Assembly: GCA_964304625.1 (NCBI GenBank)
Contig: OZ199839.1
Coordinates: 8,184,001-8,248,000, forward strand
DNA from: Kudoa neothunni
Taxonomy: Eukaryota; Cnidaria
Length of the DNA: 64,000 nt
Reading direction: 5' to 3'
Under the pieces are notes generated by a model. It did no database searches. It saw only the letters and a list, made by a program, of their open reading frames with translations, and was not told the origin of the DNA. Both the position numbers and the translations under genes were made by a program. Shown here piece after piece: positions 37,929-49,539 of the stretch (position 1 is its first letter; each line of letters begins with the position of its first letter).

Positions 37929-39216
37929 TTATGACTCCGATTGTTCCCCTTCGTATTCGCTTTCGTCGTTTGTAATTGATTGGAGAAATTTCTTTGTTAT
38001 ATCAAAGGCGAATTGAATTCTATCGTCTCCGTGCAAATGTTGGGCGGTATCTAGGAGAGATAATTAGACGTCAAAATTACAGTATCAACCTCTATATCGA
38101 TTAATATTTGAAAGTAACATTGCAAAATTGGCTCCATTGTTCGTATCTAAACAACGAATACAAAACGATTTGTTGGCATCGAGGTTTGATTGTTACCATT
38201 GGTTTTTAAATTGTCGTCGTTGGGTGTGGAAATCGATGACTATAATTTTAATTGCTTTATTGTTAAAAAAAAGCTGAACAAATAATACATCATTATTTTT
38301 CTGAATATTTTCCATGGACACAATAGGCCAAGATGTGGTTGCTTGTAAACTCATTTTGGTTTCGTAGGAAACGGGGTACTTTAATGTGCGTTGAATGTGT
38401 TCTAGTTGTACGTTAACAATAACAAATCATTAAATTAATAGCTCCAGACACAAACAACATCTCAATAGGATGGACTACCATGAGGTAAAAAATCATTTTC
38501 AATCTCTTCATGGATATTGGTGTAACTAATACTGTTGCTAATGCACCATTTAAGAAGTTCGGTGCTTTTATTCTCTTTAGAAATTAAATAACTTAAAGAA
38601 CAAAAATTATCGTACATACTATTGATATCTATAAGTAGGCGAATTTCTGTATGACTTAAACAGGAATTCAATACAAGTGATTGAATTGTTTCCAAAAAAT
38701 CCATATTCTAACAATCCATATTAATCTATCGTTTAGTGAGAACAGATTTACTTGTTCACTATCAATAAATATCAAAAATGCTACGGGATTATGAATTTTT
38801 GGAGTATTATTTGAGTTATTACAATTAAGAATGGTGGTGTCTAAAATAAATTATTTATTTTTAATTGAAAAATTTTATTTTATTTGTTGAGCATTTATCG
38901 ACAAATAATTGAGTATAAGAATAGAAAAATCTCACCCTCATTTATATACTCTTCTATCTCCTTAAAACAATGTAAAAAAGTGAATTTGATGGTTGTTCGA
39001 TAATATTTATTGTTGATGTGCCATAATTTTGTGTTTTGTTGCCATGGTTCATAATCAGATTGATCCTCTCCCATAATATCTATTAAAATGAATTGTACTC
39101 GTTTATTCTAGGCTATTCAATAATATACCATTAATATAATCATTGGCAACTGTTCTATCACCAAAATTTAAGATAACTAATTCACCCAGGCCATCCATGT
39201 TTATGTATACGTGCAT
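37929..39216 (-). CDS. AAGAB: Alpha/gamma-adaptin-binding protein p34
   Basis: This is a cytosolic chaperone that stabilises AP-1 and AP-2 adaptor subunits before clathrin-adaptor assembly. The exons are 39129-39216 (ATG at 39216, or 39198), 38936-39079, 38752-38840, 38479-38707, 38401 leftward (3' end unresolved) and 37929-38050. The first four junctions fit in phase. Matches to AAGAB run along the whole chain. They include the Rab-like fold start (ELVILNFGDRTVANDYIN), LWHINNKYYRTTIK (human PWTIDNKYYSADI), PVAFLIFIDSEQ, LLKWCISNSIS (AQEWCIKHGFE), NDFLPHGEHIQRTL and TSWPIVSMEN. The C-terminal helix RIQFAFDITKKFLQSI with its acidic end ESEYEGEQSES (EIEGLSSDEEH) also matches. The donor between exon 5 and the last exon could not be fixed: the only phase-matching GT is at about 38350. 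Similarity is moderate but collinear. Confidence 0.75.
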
Positions 39217-39492
39217 GCGCGAATTCGAATAAGAAAATATTAATATTTTAATTATATGTATAAAATTATCCTTTTTATGAAAATTGAGAGAATTTAAGAT
39301 GGAGAACATATAAAATAAATATTCACTAAAGTGAGTTAGATAATAAAGTTGTAATGTTATGTTAATTTTTATTGTGTAACAGTATAAATCTAACAAATGA
39401 AATAACATATGTGAGGAATGACTGACTAACTGATGATGTTATAAAACCTAATTCCTTAATTTAGTTTGAGCATGCGCGAAGTAGGTATATAG

Positions 39493-39684
39493 CAGGGGTT
39501 CCCAACTAAAACTTGACTCGCACCCCTATTTTTGGACAAAACAAAATTCGTACCCTTTCCATACGATAAGGTGTAACTGACTTAAAATTTATCATAAATT
39601 ATTTTCAATTTTGATCGGATCTCGCACCACCTGAGACCAAAGTTCACACCCCTTAAGGGGGGCTTCCCCAGTTGGGAACCCCTG
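39493..39684. mobile_element. Non-autonomous hAT MITE, 192 bp
   Basis: It has perfect 15-bp terminal inverted repeats (CAGGGGTTCCCAACT ... AGTTGGGAACCCCTG) and an 8-bp target duplication GTATATAG / ATATATAG with one mismatch. Terminal sequence and duplication length assign it to hAT (Charlie-like). It has no coding capacity. The preserved ends suggest a fairly recent insertion, younger than the coding hAT at 3462-5765, whose ends differ. Confidence 0.9.
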
Positions 39685-39714
39685 ATATATAGCGTTATCA
39701 TCCTTTATCTACTA

Positions 39715-40420
39715 TCTACTATATAAAGTGATGGTGTCCGTGTGTGTGAACGCACATATCTTCTCCTTATGGTACGATGAAATTTTGCCGGAAGCGAAAG
39801 TTTGAGGAGATATTTTGTGCGCACGAAAATGAGTGAAAATAGTGACATGATCCTATACAAAGGTTATTTTTACGTGAAGGATTACCAAAAAAATCCATAC
39901 AAATACTGGAGATGCCAAATAAGGAAGTGTAGAGGGAGATTGATTCCCTTACAGAAATTGGAATACATAATCATATAATTGATGATGAGGATATGAAAAA
40001 GAAAATGTTTGAACACAAAATAAGAAATATAGCATAAAATACGATGTATCAAACCAACAAAGTTTATTCCGTTGCTTCAACTGAAGAAAATATAAATAAT
40101 ATTCCTGTATGCTCTAAAAAGTCGATTTATAATAATATACAAAATATTCGTAAGCGACAAAATATTAAAACTACCCCAATTTCAGACTATTACATGAATT
40201 AAAAACAAAGAGAAATGAGTCCTTTTGTTTATATGATTCAGGATCAGAAGACAAGCACCGAATCATTATTTTTACGACAGAAAAAAATTCAATCCGTTTG
40301 AGGAATTCAGATTATTGATTTTGAATTGGCTGCGTATAATGCTCTCAGAAAATTTTGGTCGAATTCTGTCCATTTTTGTTTGTTCCACTTTGGACAATGT
40401 ATATATCGTAAGGTAAAAAA
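39715..40420 (+). mobile_element. MULE-type transposase remnant with FLYWCH finger
   Basis: After a start-like MSENSDM (about 39830) comes a FLYWCH zinc-finger region (LIPLQ preceded by YKGYFYVKDYQKNPYKYW, RCQIRKCRGR). About 350 bp further on lies the MULE catalytic-domain motif IDFELAAYNAL with CLFHFGQCIYRK (about 40315-40412). FLYWCH plus MULE DDE is a known transposase pairing. The frame is interrupted several times. The unit is preceded by TCTACTATATAAAG (39715), an end-like sequence also seen in the Helitron-like units nearby. Whether that end belongs to the MULE is unclear. Confidence 0.6.
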
Positions 40421-41644
40421 ATTATAAATTTCATAGTTTACGGTTTGTTCCGTAGTTTTATATGTTAATTAAGTACGTGTTTTTAAGTAAATAGCGCTAA
40501 TGCCCTGTTTTTTCTGATACAGTGGTACAGTGTGATGGAACATTTTAACTGTTAATTTTATGTTTGCAATGTGATGATTTAGATAAACGAAAATATTCGC
40601 ACATTTTCCATTCAAATATAAATAGAGGTATGGAGAGAAATGTAATTAGGGATTAAAGTTCAGTTATTTATGAAACAAAATCGTTAAGTAACTTAAATAG
40701 GACTTTCAATTCTTTTCAATATTTTGCGATAAAAATTAATCCTTCTAGTTATAAAATTTATTATTAGTCTGCAAACGATTAAAAAAATAAAATCAACCTA
40801 AGATGCCTCTGAAATATAAATATTAATTGTTACCCCTTTTTTCGCAATTTTATAATAATGCCAATGATGTTTTAAAAAGCTGTGAGCGGTAACTTACGTA
40901 GTCATTATTGTAACAACATTTCCCGATTTATAAATAAATCCAACTTTGTTTTTTATCAAAAATACTTACTGGTTCAAAAATAGCCACATTTAATTAACAA
41001 AATACGATTAAGTCAAAAATGTAAAGGTGTTTTTGATTTGAAAAATTACAATAATGCTTAAACATCAACTGGTTTTCTTGAAGGAATGCACCCTTTTAAT
41101 AATTAACGTACTGTATGATTGCACTATTCTTAGATTAACGATAACATTGTGAAAATATCTATTAGAACGAATAGACAAATAATTTCTTATTAACTTACAT
41201 GGCTCATATTGAGAAGGGACTGTATTTTGTGCAAAAGTAATCGTGAACATAAATTCTTAAACTACGTATAGAATGTGGTGTGGCGTATTTTTATACAGCT
41301 TTTATACTATAATGAATCAATGCGAGCCTAAAGAAAACAGTATATTGATTTGAATATTAATCTTAAGGTCTGGTGGTAAGGAATAATTAGGATACTAAGA
41401 ACTTGAACATTATTTAAAAAATTGTCTCGTCGAATTTAGAAACTTATCGAATTAGTGATGCCAGCTATTTTTCAAGAAAGTTTAGGAAAACCAAAAAATG
41501 AGTAAAAACTTATCGAAAAGACGAATATAGTTTCAATCTCAATCGATATTTTTGATAAAAAGAAATGTTCACATCTAAGTAATTCCAATTGAGCATAATT
41601 TTCATTTAAGTTATCACAAAAATTTTAATATTTAAAAGCTCAAC
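40421..41644. other. AT-rich stretch, probably inside old transposon DNA
   Basis: No supported coding exon. The 61-codon minus frame at 41065-41250 has a hydrophobic start but no partner exons and I do not accept it as a gene. Confidence 0.4.
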
Positions 41645-42247
41645 ACACATCCTACATAGTTTTTAGAATGCGTATAGAGACCCATATTATTCCAACATGG
41701 CAACAACTCTAATCTCAAATTATGTGTTTTATTCAAAAAGATCATAATCTATTTTTCTTAACTATATCCATAACGCTTAAAAAGAGAAAAACACCTCCTA
41801 AATAACTTGTTTATGCTTCAAATTTTAAGGGAGATTCAACAACTCTTGTAAATGTGACGTTAATAGTTTTTATTTGTCTTAAAGTAACTCCTAACAGGCA
41901 TATGTAAAATTTTTACAACATTCTACACCTTAATTAAGAGACTCTTTTTCTATATAATGAGTAAAAAGTTCATTTTAATTGGCTATCACTTCGTAGTAAA
42001 CCAATATAAATATTATGCAGGTGCTTTTTAATCTGCTATTGGTGAAGACAACCAGAAAATTCCTTACTTCTAACTGCAATATTGATTATATTTATTTCTA
42101 AGTAAATGAACGATTTTTATTATTTGTATCATCCATTCAAATGTATACTAAAAGCTGTACTTAAAGTAAGTTTCTCCATGGCACATGCGTACTGTTGCAA
42201 ACACACGCACACACTGACAGACATAAGAACTTTATTATGTATATAGA
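41645..42247 (-). repeat. Dispersed non-autonomous element, copy B (Helitron-like 5' end)
   Basis: On the minus strand it starts TCTATATACATAATAAAG followed by TGTGTG-rich sequence. It later contains GCGTTATGGATATAGTTAAG and ACACATAATTTGAG, then GTTGTTGCCA, in the same order and spacing as copy A at 56277-56540. The TC start and ATATATAAA opening are typical of Helitron 5' ends. The right-facing 3' limit is not defined. Confidence 0.6.
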
Positions 42248-43375
42248 TATAACAAAACTCACATTATTACGTAGATTAAATTATTTTTATTATTTTAGTT
42301 TTTATTATAACTAATGAATAAGGTGAGAAATAACACCCAAAATAATTAATCCTTTAATCTTTGCGCATACACATTTGTTGTGCAAATCAGGGCTGCCAGC
42401 GGGATTTTAGAAAAAACCCAAGGCCGAGAAAAACGCTAGCCTAAAGTATAACAAAAAATATAATCATTTCTATTAAAGTTTTTAATCATCTTCCGAGTCT
42501 TCAAATACGTCTACAGATATTAAATTTAAATTTATCATCGTATTATTGCAATTTATTGGCGCGAAACACTCATTCAAACTGAATATCTAGTATAGATCAA
42601 TATGCTCACAATGAATTAATTAATAATTTCATAGGTTCGAGATATATTGTGCTGCTCTCGTTCAATATTGTAAATGTTTAAACCCCTGCACGATATAATC
42701 TGAATAGGATACGCTATTAAAAATATAAATATTAATGTCGCACATAATAAAATTTGTGTTATTATTCAATGTTTATAGGTTTTCAAAAAATCCCAAGATC
42801 TTGGGGGAAAAACCCAAGCAGTGGACGCCCTGGTGCAAATAGACACTTTCCAAAAGATGACATGAGCCGATTCTTGGAATTTGTAAACTATAAATATAAC
42901 ATCAAAAGAGAATATTTCAATATAACCAAAAGGAATTTTAAATTCTTATGGGAAACGCTTAAAAAATTCTGCGATTTACACGAATAAGTTAGGCAGCGTT
43001 GTCCTCTGAATATTGTGGGAAGTTTTATGATAGTTGCCTATCATTATTCAACACAATAGAAAAAACGATCAAGAACCACATCAAATTAATAAAAAAAAAA
43101 AAATAAATAAATAAATAAAATATTTTAAGATAACTTAATTTTTCTCGATTTATTTGTAGTAAATCGCACCGTTGAATACTCCGAGGCTTTAGCCGAAGAT
43201 GAGGATATTTCTGCAGGAAGAGGTGTATGACGTTTAACTTAAACACTTTACTCGTATCTAAATTACAAAAAATAGAAGTTATCGGGAATGTTTTTAATTC
43301 TGAAATAATTGTTGAGGGTGTTGGTAATAGTATTGTTCCACAAGGTGAGGAGATTATCGAGAATATTATTGTTAA
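42248..43375. other. No gene; repeat scraps
   Basis: It contains the short dispersed repeat at 42826-42858 and an A-rich (AAAT)n tract at about 43089-43120. The 77-codon plus frame at 42754-42987 crosses the repeat and may be a transposon scrap (EYFNITKRNFKFLWETLKKF). Nothing supports a host gene. Confidence 0.4.
42826..42858 (+). repeat. Short dispersed repeat shared with 18057-18090
   Basis: Plus-strand copy of the same roughly 30-bp family; see the entry at 18057-18090. Confidence 0.5.
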
Positions 43376-44199
43376 CTAGCGCGAACTGCCCAGCGTTGCT
43401 TGGGGAAGATTTCGCCTAGAGGCATTTTTTAATAGCATTCAAAAAATATATTGAAATCTCGGATTAACTCATAGAAACAAAATAACTAAAAATTTTGAAG
43501 TAAATTACTATAACGATTTGGATTATTCAATTTAAATTATGATAATTTCTGTGAAGGAAAGTATCAATCCCTGCGTCCATTTAAAAATTTCGTAGCTCGG
43601 CACCAACGCTAAACAAGTTAAGGTCAGCGTTGTATTTTTTTCATTCCGAATTATTTAAATCCCGTTAAAATGTTACCTAAAACGTTATTTTTTGGCCCGG
43701 CTCGGTAACTGCGTGCACCACTAACTTTTTAAGAGATAAAAAAATAGAAAAATTAAAAGGGATAGAAGAAAACTCATGAAAATTAATCGATATTGCTAAA
43801 ATTAGCACCGTTTAGCTCTGCATAAACGTACATGCGCTTTTATCATAAACAGCGACAAATCGCGTCGACTTCAACGTAAAAAATTTAAATAATTTGGTGA
43901 AATAAAAGTACAACCATCCGCATTGAATTTAATCACGTAAAGTAAAACTTAGCGGACGATTTAATGAAACCTATGAACGCAGTATTTCCATTATACCGCT
44001 TCGATCAATGTAACTTTAACATTCTCCGCGAATTCGTTATTTATGAAACATATATAAATTTTTTATCACATTGAAAACCATTAATAGAACTTACAAAATA
44101 TACTTATCAAGTCATATACGTTAAAACTCCACAAATAAGGAGTGTGTTTAAACAGACATACAAATAGAAACGCCAACCTTATACATAAAGATAGATAGA
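43376..44199 (-). mobile_element. Helitron-like non-autonomous unit (candidate)
   Basis: On the minus strand it opens TCTATCTATCTTTATG at 44199 and closes at CTAG (43376-43379) followed by T. The CTAG is preceded by a GC-rich hairpin, CCCAAGC-AAC-GCTGGG, about 10 bases upstream, the layout of Helitron 3' ends. There is no coding sequence inside and no inverted repeats or target duplication, as expected for Helitrons. The pairing of these two ends is inference. Confidence 0.45.
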
Positions 44200-44518
44200 A
44201 GCAGTTAATGAACATATGATGGAGCATATAAGGGAGATAGTTAACTTCATCCGACCATCACCATGACACAAGCAAGCGCTAATCCTATAGTTGAACTCAT
44301 GTAATTCGATAAATAAACTTTAAATCGACAAAATCACTATTTCATAAATACTTTTTGGAAACATTAGTAGTCCGAAAACAATTAAACGATTTTTTTGAAT
44401 ATTACAAATTTATAAAAATTTTATATATGACTCTCTATAAGGAAAAAATTATTCGCACATGCGTACTTAGGGAATACACACACGCAAACATACCGACAGT
44501 CCTCTTTTATATATATAA

Positions 44519-45153
44519 CTAGCACAAAAAACCCCGCTTCGCTTGGGTCTCATTGCCCGATCACGCTGACTTTGGCCTGGAATACGCCAAGGTCATTTTA
44601 TGTTAAGAGTCAATTATAATTATTTTATCATTTTTTTGATGACAAATTCGAACGAAATTGACATTAATAACCCGATCATCTTCACTTTCTTCGTTATTAG
44701 ACTTTATTTTCATTTAGGAATCATAAGTTCTTGCAACTCGTGTGACTTATTAATCTCCTATTTAAACAACAAATCTTCGTTTACATCGAGTCCCGCCTAC
44801 GCATCAACCAACCTTGTAGAACTTGTTAACTTAGTTTAAAATGTAAAAAAGAGTAAAGTTAAAGTTTCAGGTGTAATTAAATACTACCAATTAAAGTTAT
44901 ATACGCATATTATTGAACATTATAGCGAATCACATGATTAAGTAATCTTATTATTGTTAGCGCTAATCTGTTTACAAAAAGTTGACACTACCAATTCACC
45001 ATTTTATAAGAAAGCAGACAACCCCGTTATTTTTTTACGGTTAATTTTGTATTTTTAAAGTTTATTAAGAAACTCAAATACCACAGAAAGTCTCTGTATG
45101 AGGTGAGGATTAGTGCACACACAGACAGACACCACTACTTTATGTATATAGGA
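44519..45153 (-). mobile_element. Helitron-like non-autonomous unit
   Basis: On the minus strand it begins TCCTATATACATAAAGTAG with TGTGTG-rich DNA and ends at CTAG (44519-44522) followed by T. Just before the end is the hairpin ACCC-AAGCGAAGC-GGGGT (about 44532-44549). The next unit to the left starts at once with TATATATATAAAAG, so units sit head to tail, a common Helitron habit. No Rep/helicase is present. Confidence 0.55.
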
Positions 45154-45177
45154 TACTCTTGTGCGCATGCTCTCCTC

Positions 45178-46740
45178 TGGTTTTGTGTGCAATGAGTTCG
45201 TGCGAATACAGTGAAAGTTGCTCAGATAAGTATGATTTTGATATAAATCTTCCAATCGACAGTCTTATTGACAAGAATGGGACATTATGGGATACTGAAG
45301 CTCCAGTATCTACCCGAACACCAGCTGAAAACACCTTGTATAATCGTTTCGGCGTTACCCCCTTCGTAAAACAAGATATTAACTAGATGGTCGATACATT
45401 TTGTACTTTCATCAATCAACAAATTTATGACATAATTATAAAATACACGAATCAATCTGGATCCCACATTTATGGTGATAAGTGGATACAACTAGAAAAA
45501 ATTGAACTAGACGCATTTGTTGGTTGTTTGTTGCTGATGGATGTCCACAAAGATAACCAAGAGCCGTTAAAAGAATTGTTTAATCCTGAAGAGTGTAGAA
45601 AAATATACCGTGATTTGTTTTCTCTCAATAGATTCCGTCAAATCATGCGTACCGTTCATTTCGATGACACAGAAACAAGAGAAATAAGGAAGGCTGCGGA
45701 CAAATTTTGTCATATACGCGAGATTTGGGGAATTTGGATAGATTTACTTGCTTCAAGTTTCCGCCCATACGAGGATATTTGCATTGATGAGCAACTTGTT
45801 GCCTTTCGGGGTCGTTGTAAATTTAAACAATATATGCCCATGGAATCCGCCAAGTATGGGATAAAATTTTTCTTGTTAATGGATCCTCTATCGACGTATG
45901 TATCCAATATATGTGTATATCTGGGAATGCGTAGTGATGAAGCTGTAAGAGCTACAAATGTAGTAAAAGAAATCGTGTTACATTTGATAGAGCCCTTTCA
46001 TGGTTCGGGGAGAAATTTGGTGTGCGATAATTTTTTTACGTCCGTAGAATTGGTGGATGAATTGTTGACCAAAAAATTACAATGGTGGGAACCATGCGAC
46101 CTAATAGACGAGAAATCCTGCCCTATTTGAGACCCACTAGAGCAAACATCGTGAATTCTCCTCTTTTTGTTTTTAACAACAATAAGATGATATTGCGATA
46201 TTTGGCAAAGAAAAATAAGTCTGTTTATGTACTCTGTTTTTCTTCGTCAAATACAAATATAGCCGATGAACCACCACATAAGCCTGAAGTTATAACATAT
46301 AATTTATTACAACTCAGTCAAGGATGGAGTTGATACCATCGCAAGAATGTTGGCATCCTTGACTGTAAAAAGGATCACCAGAGTTGACCACTTATTGTAT
46401 GTTTCAACATGTTAGACATCTCGTTGATCAATGCTTTCTGCGTTTACAAAGAAATATTTAATTCGACGAATCTGCTGAGGAGGGATTTTGTTAAAAAAAT
46501 GGCCGAAGAAATGATTTCCCCCTTGATTTCTAAGAATTCCTAGCATGTGAATAATGCTCCACAAATTCAAAGAACAAGCACAATTAGGCAAAACAACCGA
46601 AATAATGGAAGATGTCGATTGTGCGAAGAAACGGCGATATAAAAACTGTCAATAGATGTGATGTTTGCTCTGGGTTTTGCAGTATAAAAAATTTTTGGCA
46701 TATTTGTTGGACATGTTTCAAGAAATAACACCATTTCCTC
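45178..46740 (+). mobile_element. piggyBac transposase, inactivated
   Basis: The frame starts MSSCEYSESCSDKYDF (ATG about 45192). After TAG at 45384-45386 it continues 247 codons (45387-46130), then shifts frame near 46080 and again beyond 46330. The DDE/D triad of piggyBac is visible across the frames: the first Asp in ICIDEQLVAF, the second in LVCDNFFTS and the third in GVDTIARM (about 46326). The C-terminal Cys-rich zinc region survives as scattered C-x2-C motifs to about 46740. Thus one in-frame stop plus at least two frameshifts separate it from an intact roughly 500-aa protein. A TTAA-type terminus GACTCAGAGGG/TTAA at 47085-47089 is the likely right end; the left end was not found. Confidence 0.85.
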
Positions 46741-47557
46741 GTTATATTTGTTTATTTTTGTGTAAATATTGCATTTATTGATGCGCGATAAATCAGTAAA
46801 AAATCTTTTGCGTTATAAGAATATTTTCAAGTTAAAAAAATAAATTTACTTCTGATAAGACAAGCGCGTACAGCAAAAAACACTATGTACTTTATGTTTG
46901 ACGCGTGCGCAAAATAGGATTACTAATAATGTTTCTTGAATTAATCGAAATCTAATCGATAGAATTTATTATAACTATTCAAGATTATATAACTTTATAT
47001 TTCAAACAATTTAGAAAAAAAATCTGGGATAGATTTTTACCCCATTTTTACTTGGAAGGTGTAAATTCTCGTGTGACTCAGAGGGTTAATAGAGATAATA
47101 ATTGCAGAGAAATTGATTCCCGTAGTAATAGCCACTGCCTTTAAATAATAAGCGCCGATGTAATGCGTAAATTGACGTATGAAGGATAAGAATTTATTGT
47201 ATACGGCAGGCTTAGCAGAGCAAAAGTAATGTGATCGAAGCATTTGAAGACTTAATTATCAAGTGATTTTTTTCTATCCGTTTCTTATTCATTTTAATAG
47301 GTCAACGTTAAACTGCGTGGATATGATTATCATTCATTGGCTATACATTTACGCAAAGATTAAAGTGATATTGCTATAAGGACAATCATTCACATTTGAT
47401 CGACCCTATCTTATTGTTAATATAAAAATGTTGCATGTTCCATTATGTTAATTATCTTGTTATAATCGTATTTATCCAATGAACTATTGAGTTATTTTTT
47501 TGTGCTTTAATAATCCATCTTCGTCTCAATTCTGTTATTCTGATTGTCTGCCATAAA
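46741..47557. other. Element tail and intergenic spacer
   Basis: Up to 47089 this is probably the 3' non-coding part of the piggyBac element, ending at the TTAA. The rest is the 5' flank of the Kunitz gene. No exon seen. Confidence 0.4.
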
Positions 47558-49014
47558 ATGAATCTATTGTTATTCAAGCTATTTGTTGTGCTATATTTTC
47601 CCAATATTTTGTCAGGTATGTAAACATTTTCATCCCGTTTTGATTATCTGCTAGATCCTATATTACCCTCTTATGAAAGAGATGAGGGAGATTGGCCTAT
47701 AGATGAGAATAAAAGTATGGACAATGTTATCGATAGATGGTTCATTGACATCCAAGATGCTAAATGCAAACCTCTCGAATACCGAGGCATCAAAGGAAAC
47801 TATAACAATTTCGCCTCAAAAGGACTATGTGAAATGCATGGTATTTTTTAAATTAATGTAAATTTATGACCATTTCTAGTTGGGCAGTTGACAACAAAAG
47901 AAAAACTTCAAGGGTGCAAAAAACCCATGCATCCAGGACATTGTGTAAAAAATAAAAACACAAAACCACAGTTCTATTTTGATCAAACAAAAGCCGATTG
48001 TTTTCCTTTTCAATATAATGGATGCGGAGGAAGCTTTAATCGTTACAACGATCTAGAAGAATGCAGGTTACATTGCTTAAGTAAAAAATATGAACATTTC
48101 CAGAGAATTAAATCGTATTTTGTAGATAAAAGGAATGGTGGGCTTATAAATGCTGATGATAACAAAATAAAACAACTTTCTAATTATACAGTTTACGAAG
48201 TTCCGAATATATTAGACTGCGAACTTAGACCTGATGTTAAAGACAAAGACCCAAGCACAACAATTATTGCTGATAGAGATAAAAACAAGTGTGCTTATGC
48301 AGCGGTCTCGTTAGACTCAAACTCAAGAGGGATATTTGGTTCGTTTGGTGAATGTGTTAAAACATGTTTTCGTATATTTATTATTTATATAATTTTCTTA
48401 TATATTTTAGCAAAGAAAGATACAGATACTGTAGGTGTAACAAGGTATAACAAGATAGCACGTGCGTGTGAAGAAAACCCATTTCAATATACTATAGATA
48501 ACGTAGACAGCCCTCAAAATGTTGTGTTCCGATATTATTATGATAAAACGGAAGAAGTTTGTAAACGAATGGAAACCGGACCAAACCGAACGGGAGTTGA
48601 CTTTGATCCAACAAAAAATAATTTTCCAACTATGGAAATGTGTCATAGCTATTGTGGAGCAGGTACTTATGTTAATTCATTAACAAAGTTTAAATTATAA
48701 AGAAGTTTCATGGTTATATTTTTCCTAAAAACTATTTTGAATACGGGATAAATATAGCGAAATATAAAAAGAAAATTGTTATCGAAGAAACTTGTGTTGA
48801 ACCAAAAAAGGGTGCCGCATCCAAAAACGATACATTTAAACTCAAAAGATACTACTTTAAAAAACAAGAAAATGTATGTCAACCGTTTTATTACAAAGGG
48901 TATGATGGGAACTCTAACAATTTTAAAACGGACAAAGAATGCATAGCGATTTGTGATGGTCACTACAACGAAGAACGTAAAGCTACCGTCGCTACGAATA
49001 TCGAAGATGTATAA
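47558..49014 (+). CDS. Secreted multi-Kunitz-domain protein, 435 aa
   Basis: The exons are 47558-47615, 47655-47840, 47880-48371, 48411-48670 and 48703-49014: 436 codons with consistent phases. A signal peptide (MNLLLFKLFVVLYFPNILS) is followed by five Kunitz-related modules. First is a half module (CKPLEYRGIKGNYNNFASKG). The second is canonical with six Cys (GCKKPMHPGHC ... CFPFQYNGCGGSFNRY ... EECRLHC). The third and fourth are atypical: the fourth spans CEENPFQY to HSYC and both lack the GCGG element. The last is CVEPKK ... VCQPFYYKGYDGNSNNFKTD ... ECIAIC. In module 2 the residue after the second Cys, where the inhibitory P1 residue sits, is Val, so trypsin inhibition is unlikely. Kunitz proteins often block proteases or channels outside the cell; the target here is unknown. 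Confidence 0.82.
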
Positions 49015-49364
49015 ATACCATTCATATCACATTTTACATATTGAATTTTATATATAAAATATAACAAAACATTTGTTAAACGAAAAAACTTGAAACAAGT
49101 TATTTAGTAGATTAATAATGTTACAAGTGTACGTTTGTTGCGTTTGAAAATGCGTTTTCGTGGAATTTATTATTTCATTTCTCTTAAAACACCAATATAA
49201 GTTTCTCTATTGTGGAGGCGTTAATTTTTTCAGAATTATTAATAAAACTATAAACTATGGCGTGTTTTTCTGTAATATCACTCAGTTTCATTCTTTTCCA
49301 CTGCTTAATAATTTGAAACTAAGTTAACTATCACCACAAATAAAATAATTAAAAACGAGAAAAG
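49015..49364. other. 3' flank of the Kunitz gene
   Basis: AT-rich; AATAAA-like strings occur (for example about 49240). No exon seen. Confidence 0.4.
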
Positions 49365-49412
49365 TTAACCCTCGTAGGAACAACTGGGGTCATTTGTGAC
49401 CCCAATTTCGGT
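49365..49412. repeat. piggyBac-type terminus with GGGGTCA palindrome
   Basis: TTAA (49365-49368) is followed by CCCTCGTAGG and, 18 bp in, GGGGTCATTTGTGACCCC (49386-49403). TTAA plus CCCT start plus this palindrome is typical of piggyBac/Looper ends. No partner end or transposase directly follows, so it is a solo terminus or the end of a deleted element. Confidence 0.55.
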
Positions 49413-49539
49413 AGATTGAATTACTTCGCATATTTAATTAAATGGGTGGGTGGGTTCAAAAATCCCGGATTCTTTTATTAGAGTCTGTGATTGATAATTA
49501 TAAAGTTATGAAGAAAAAGTGCAATTACTGATTTAAATA

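Noticed and set aside
45055-45907. Minus-strand frames opposite the first piggyBac
   Set aside because: Shadows of the plus-strand transposase.
48407-48963. Minus-strand frames opposite the Kunitz gene
   Set aside because: Antisense shadows of exons 4 and 5; hydrophobic only because of the complementary codons.
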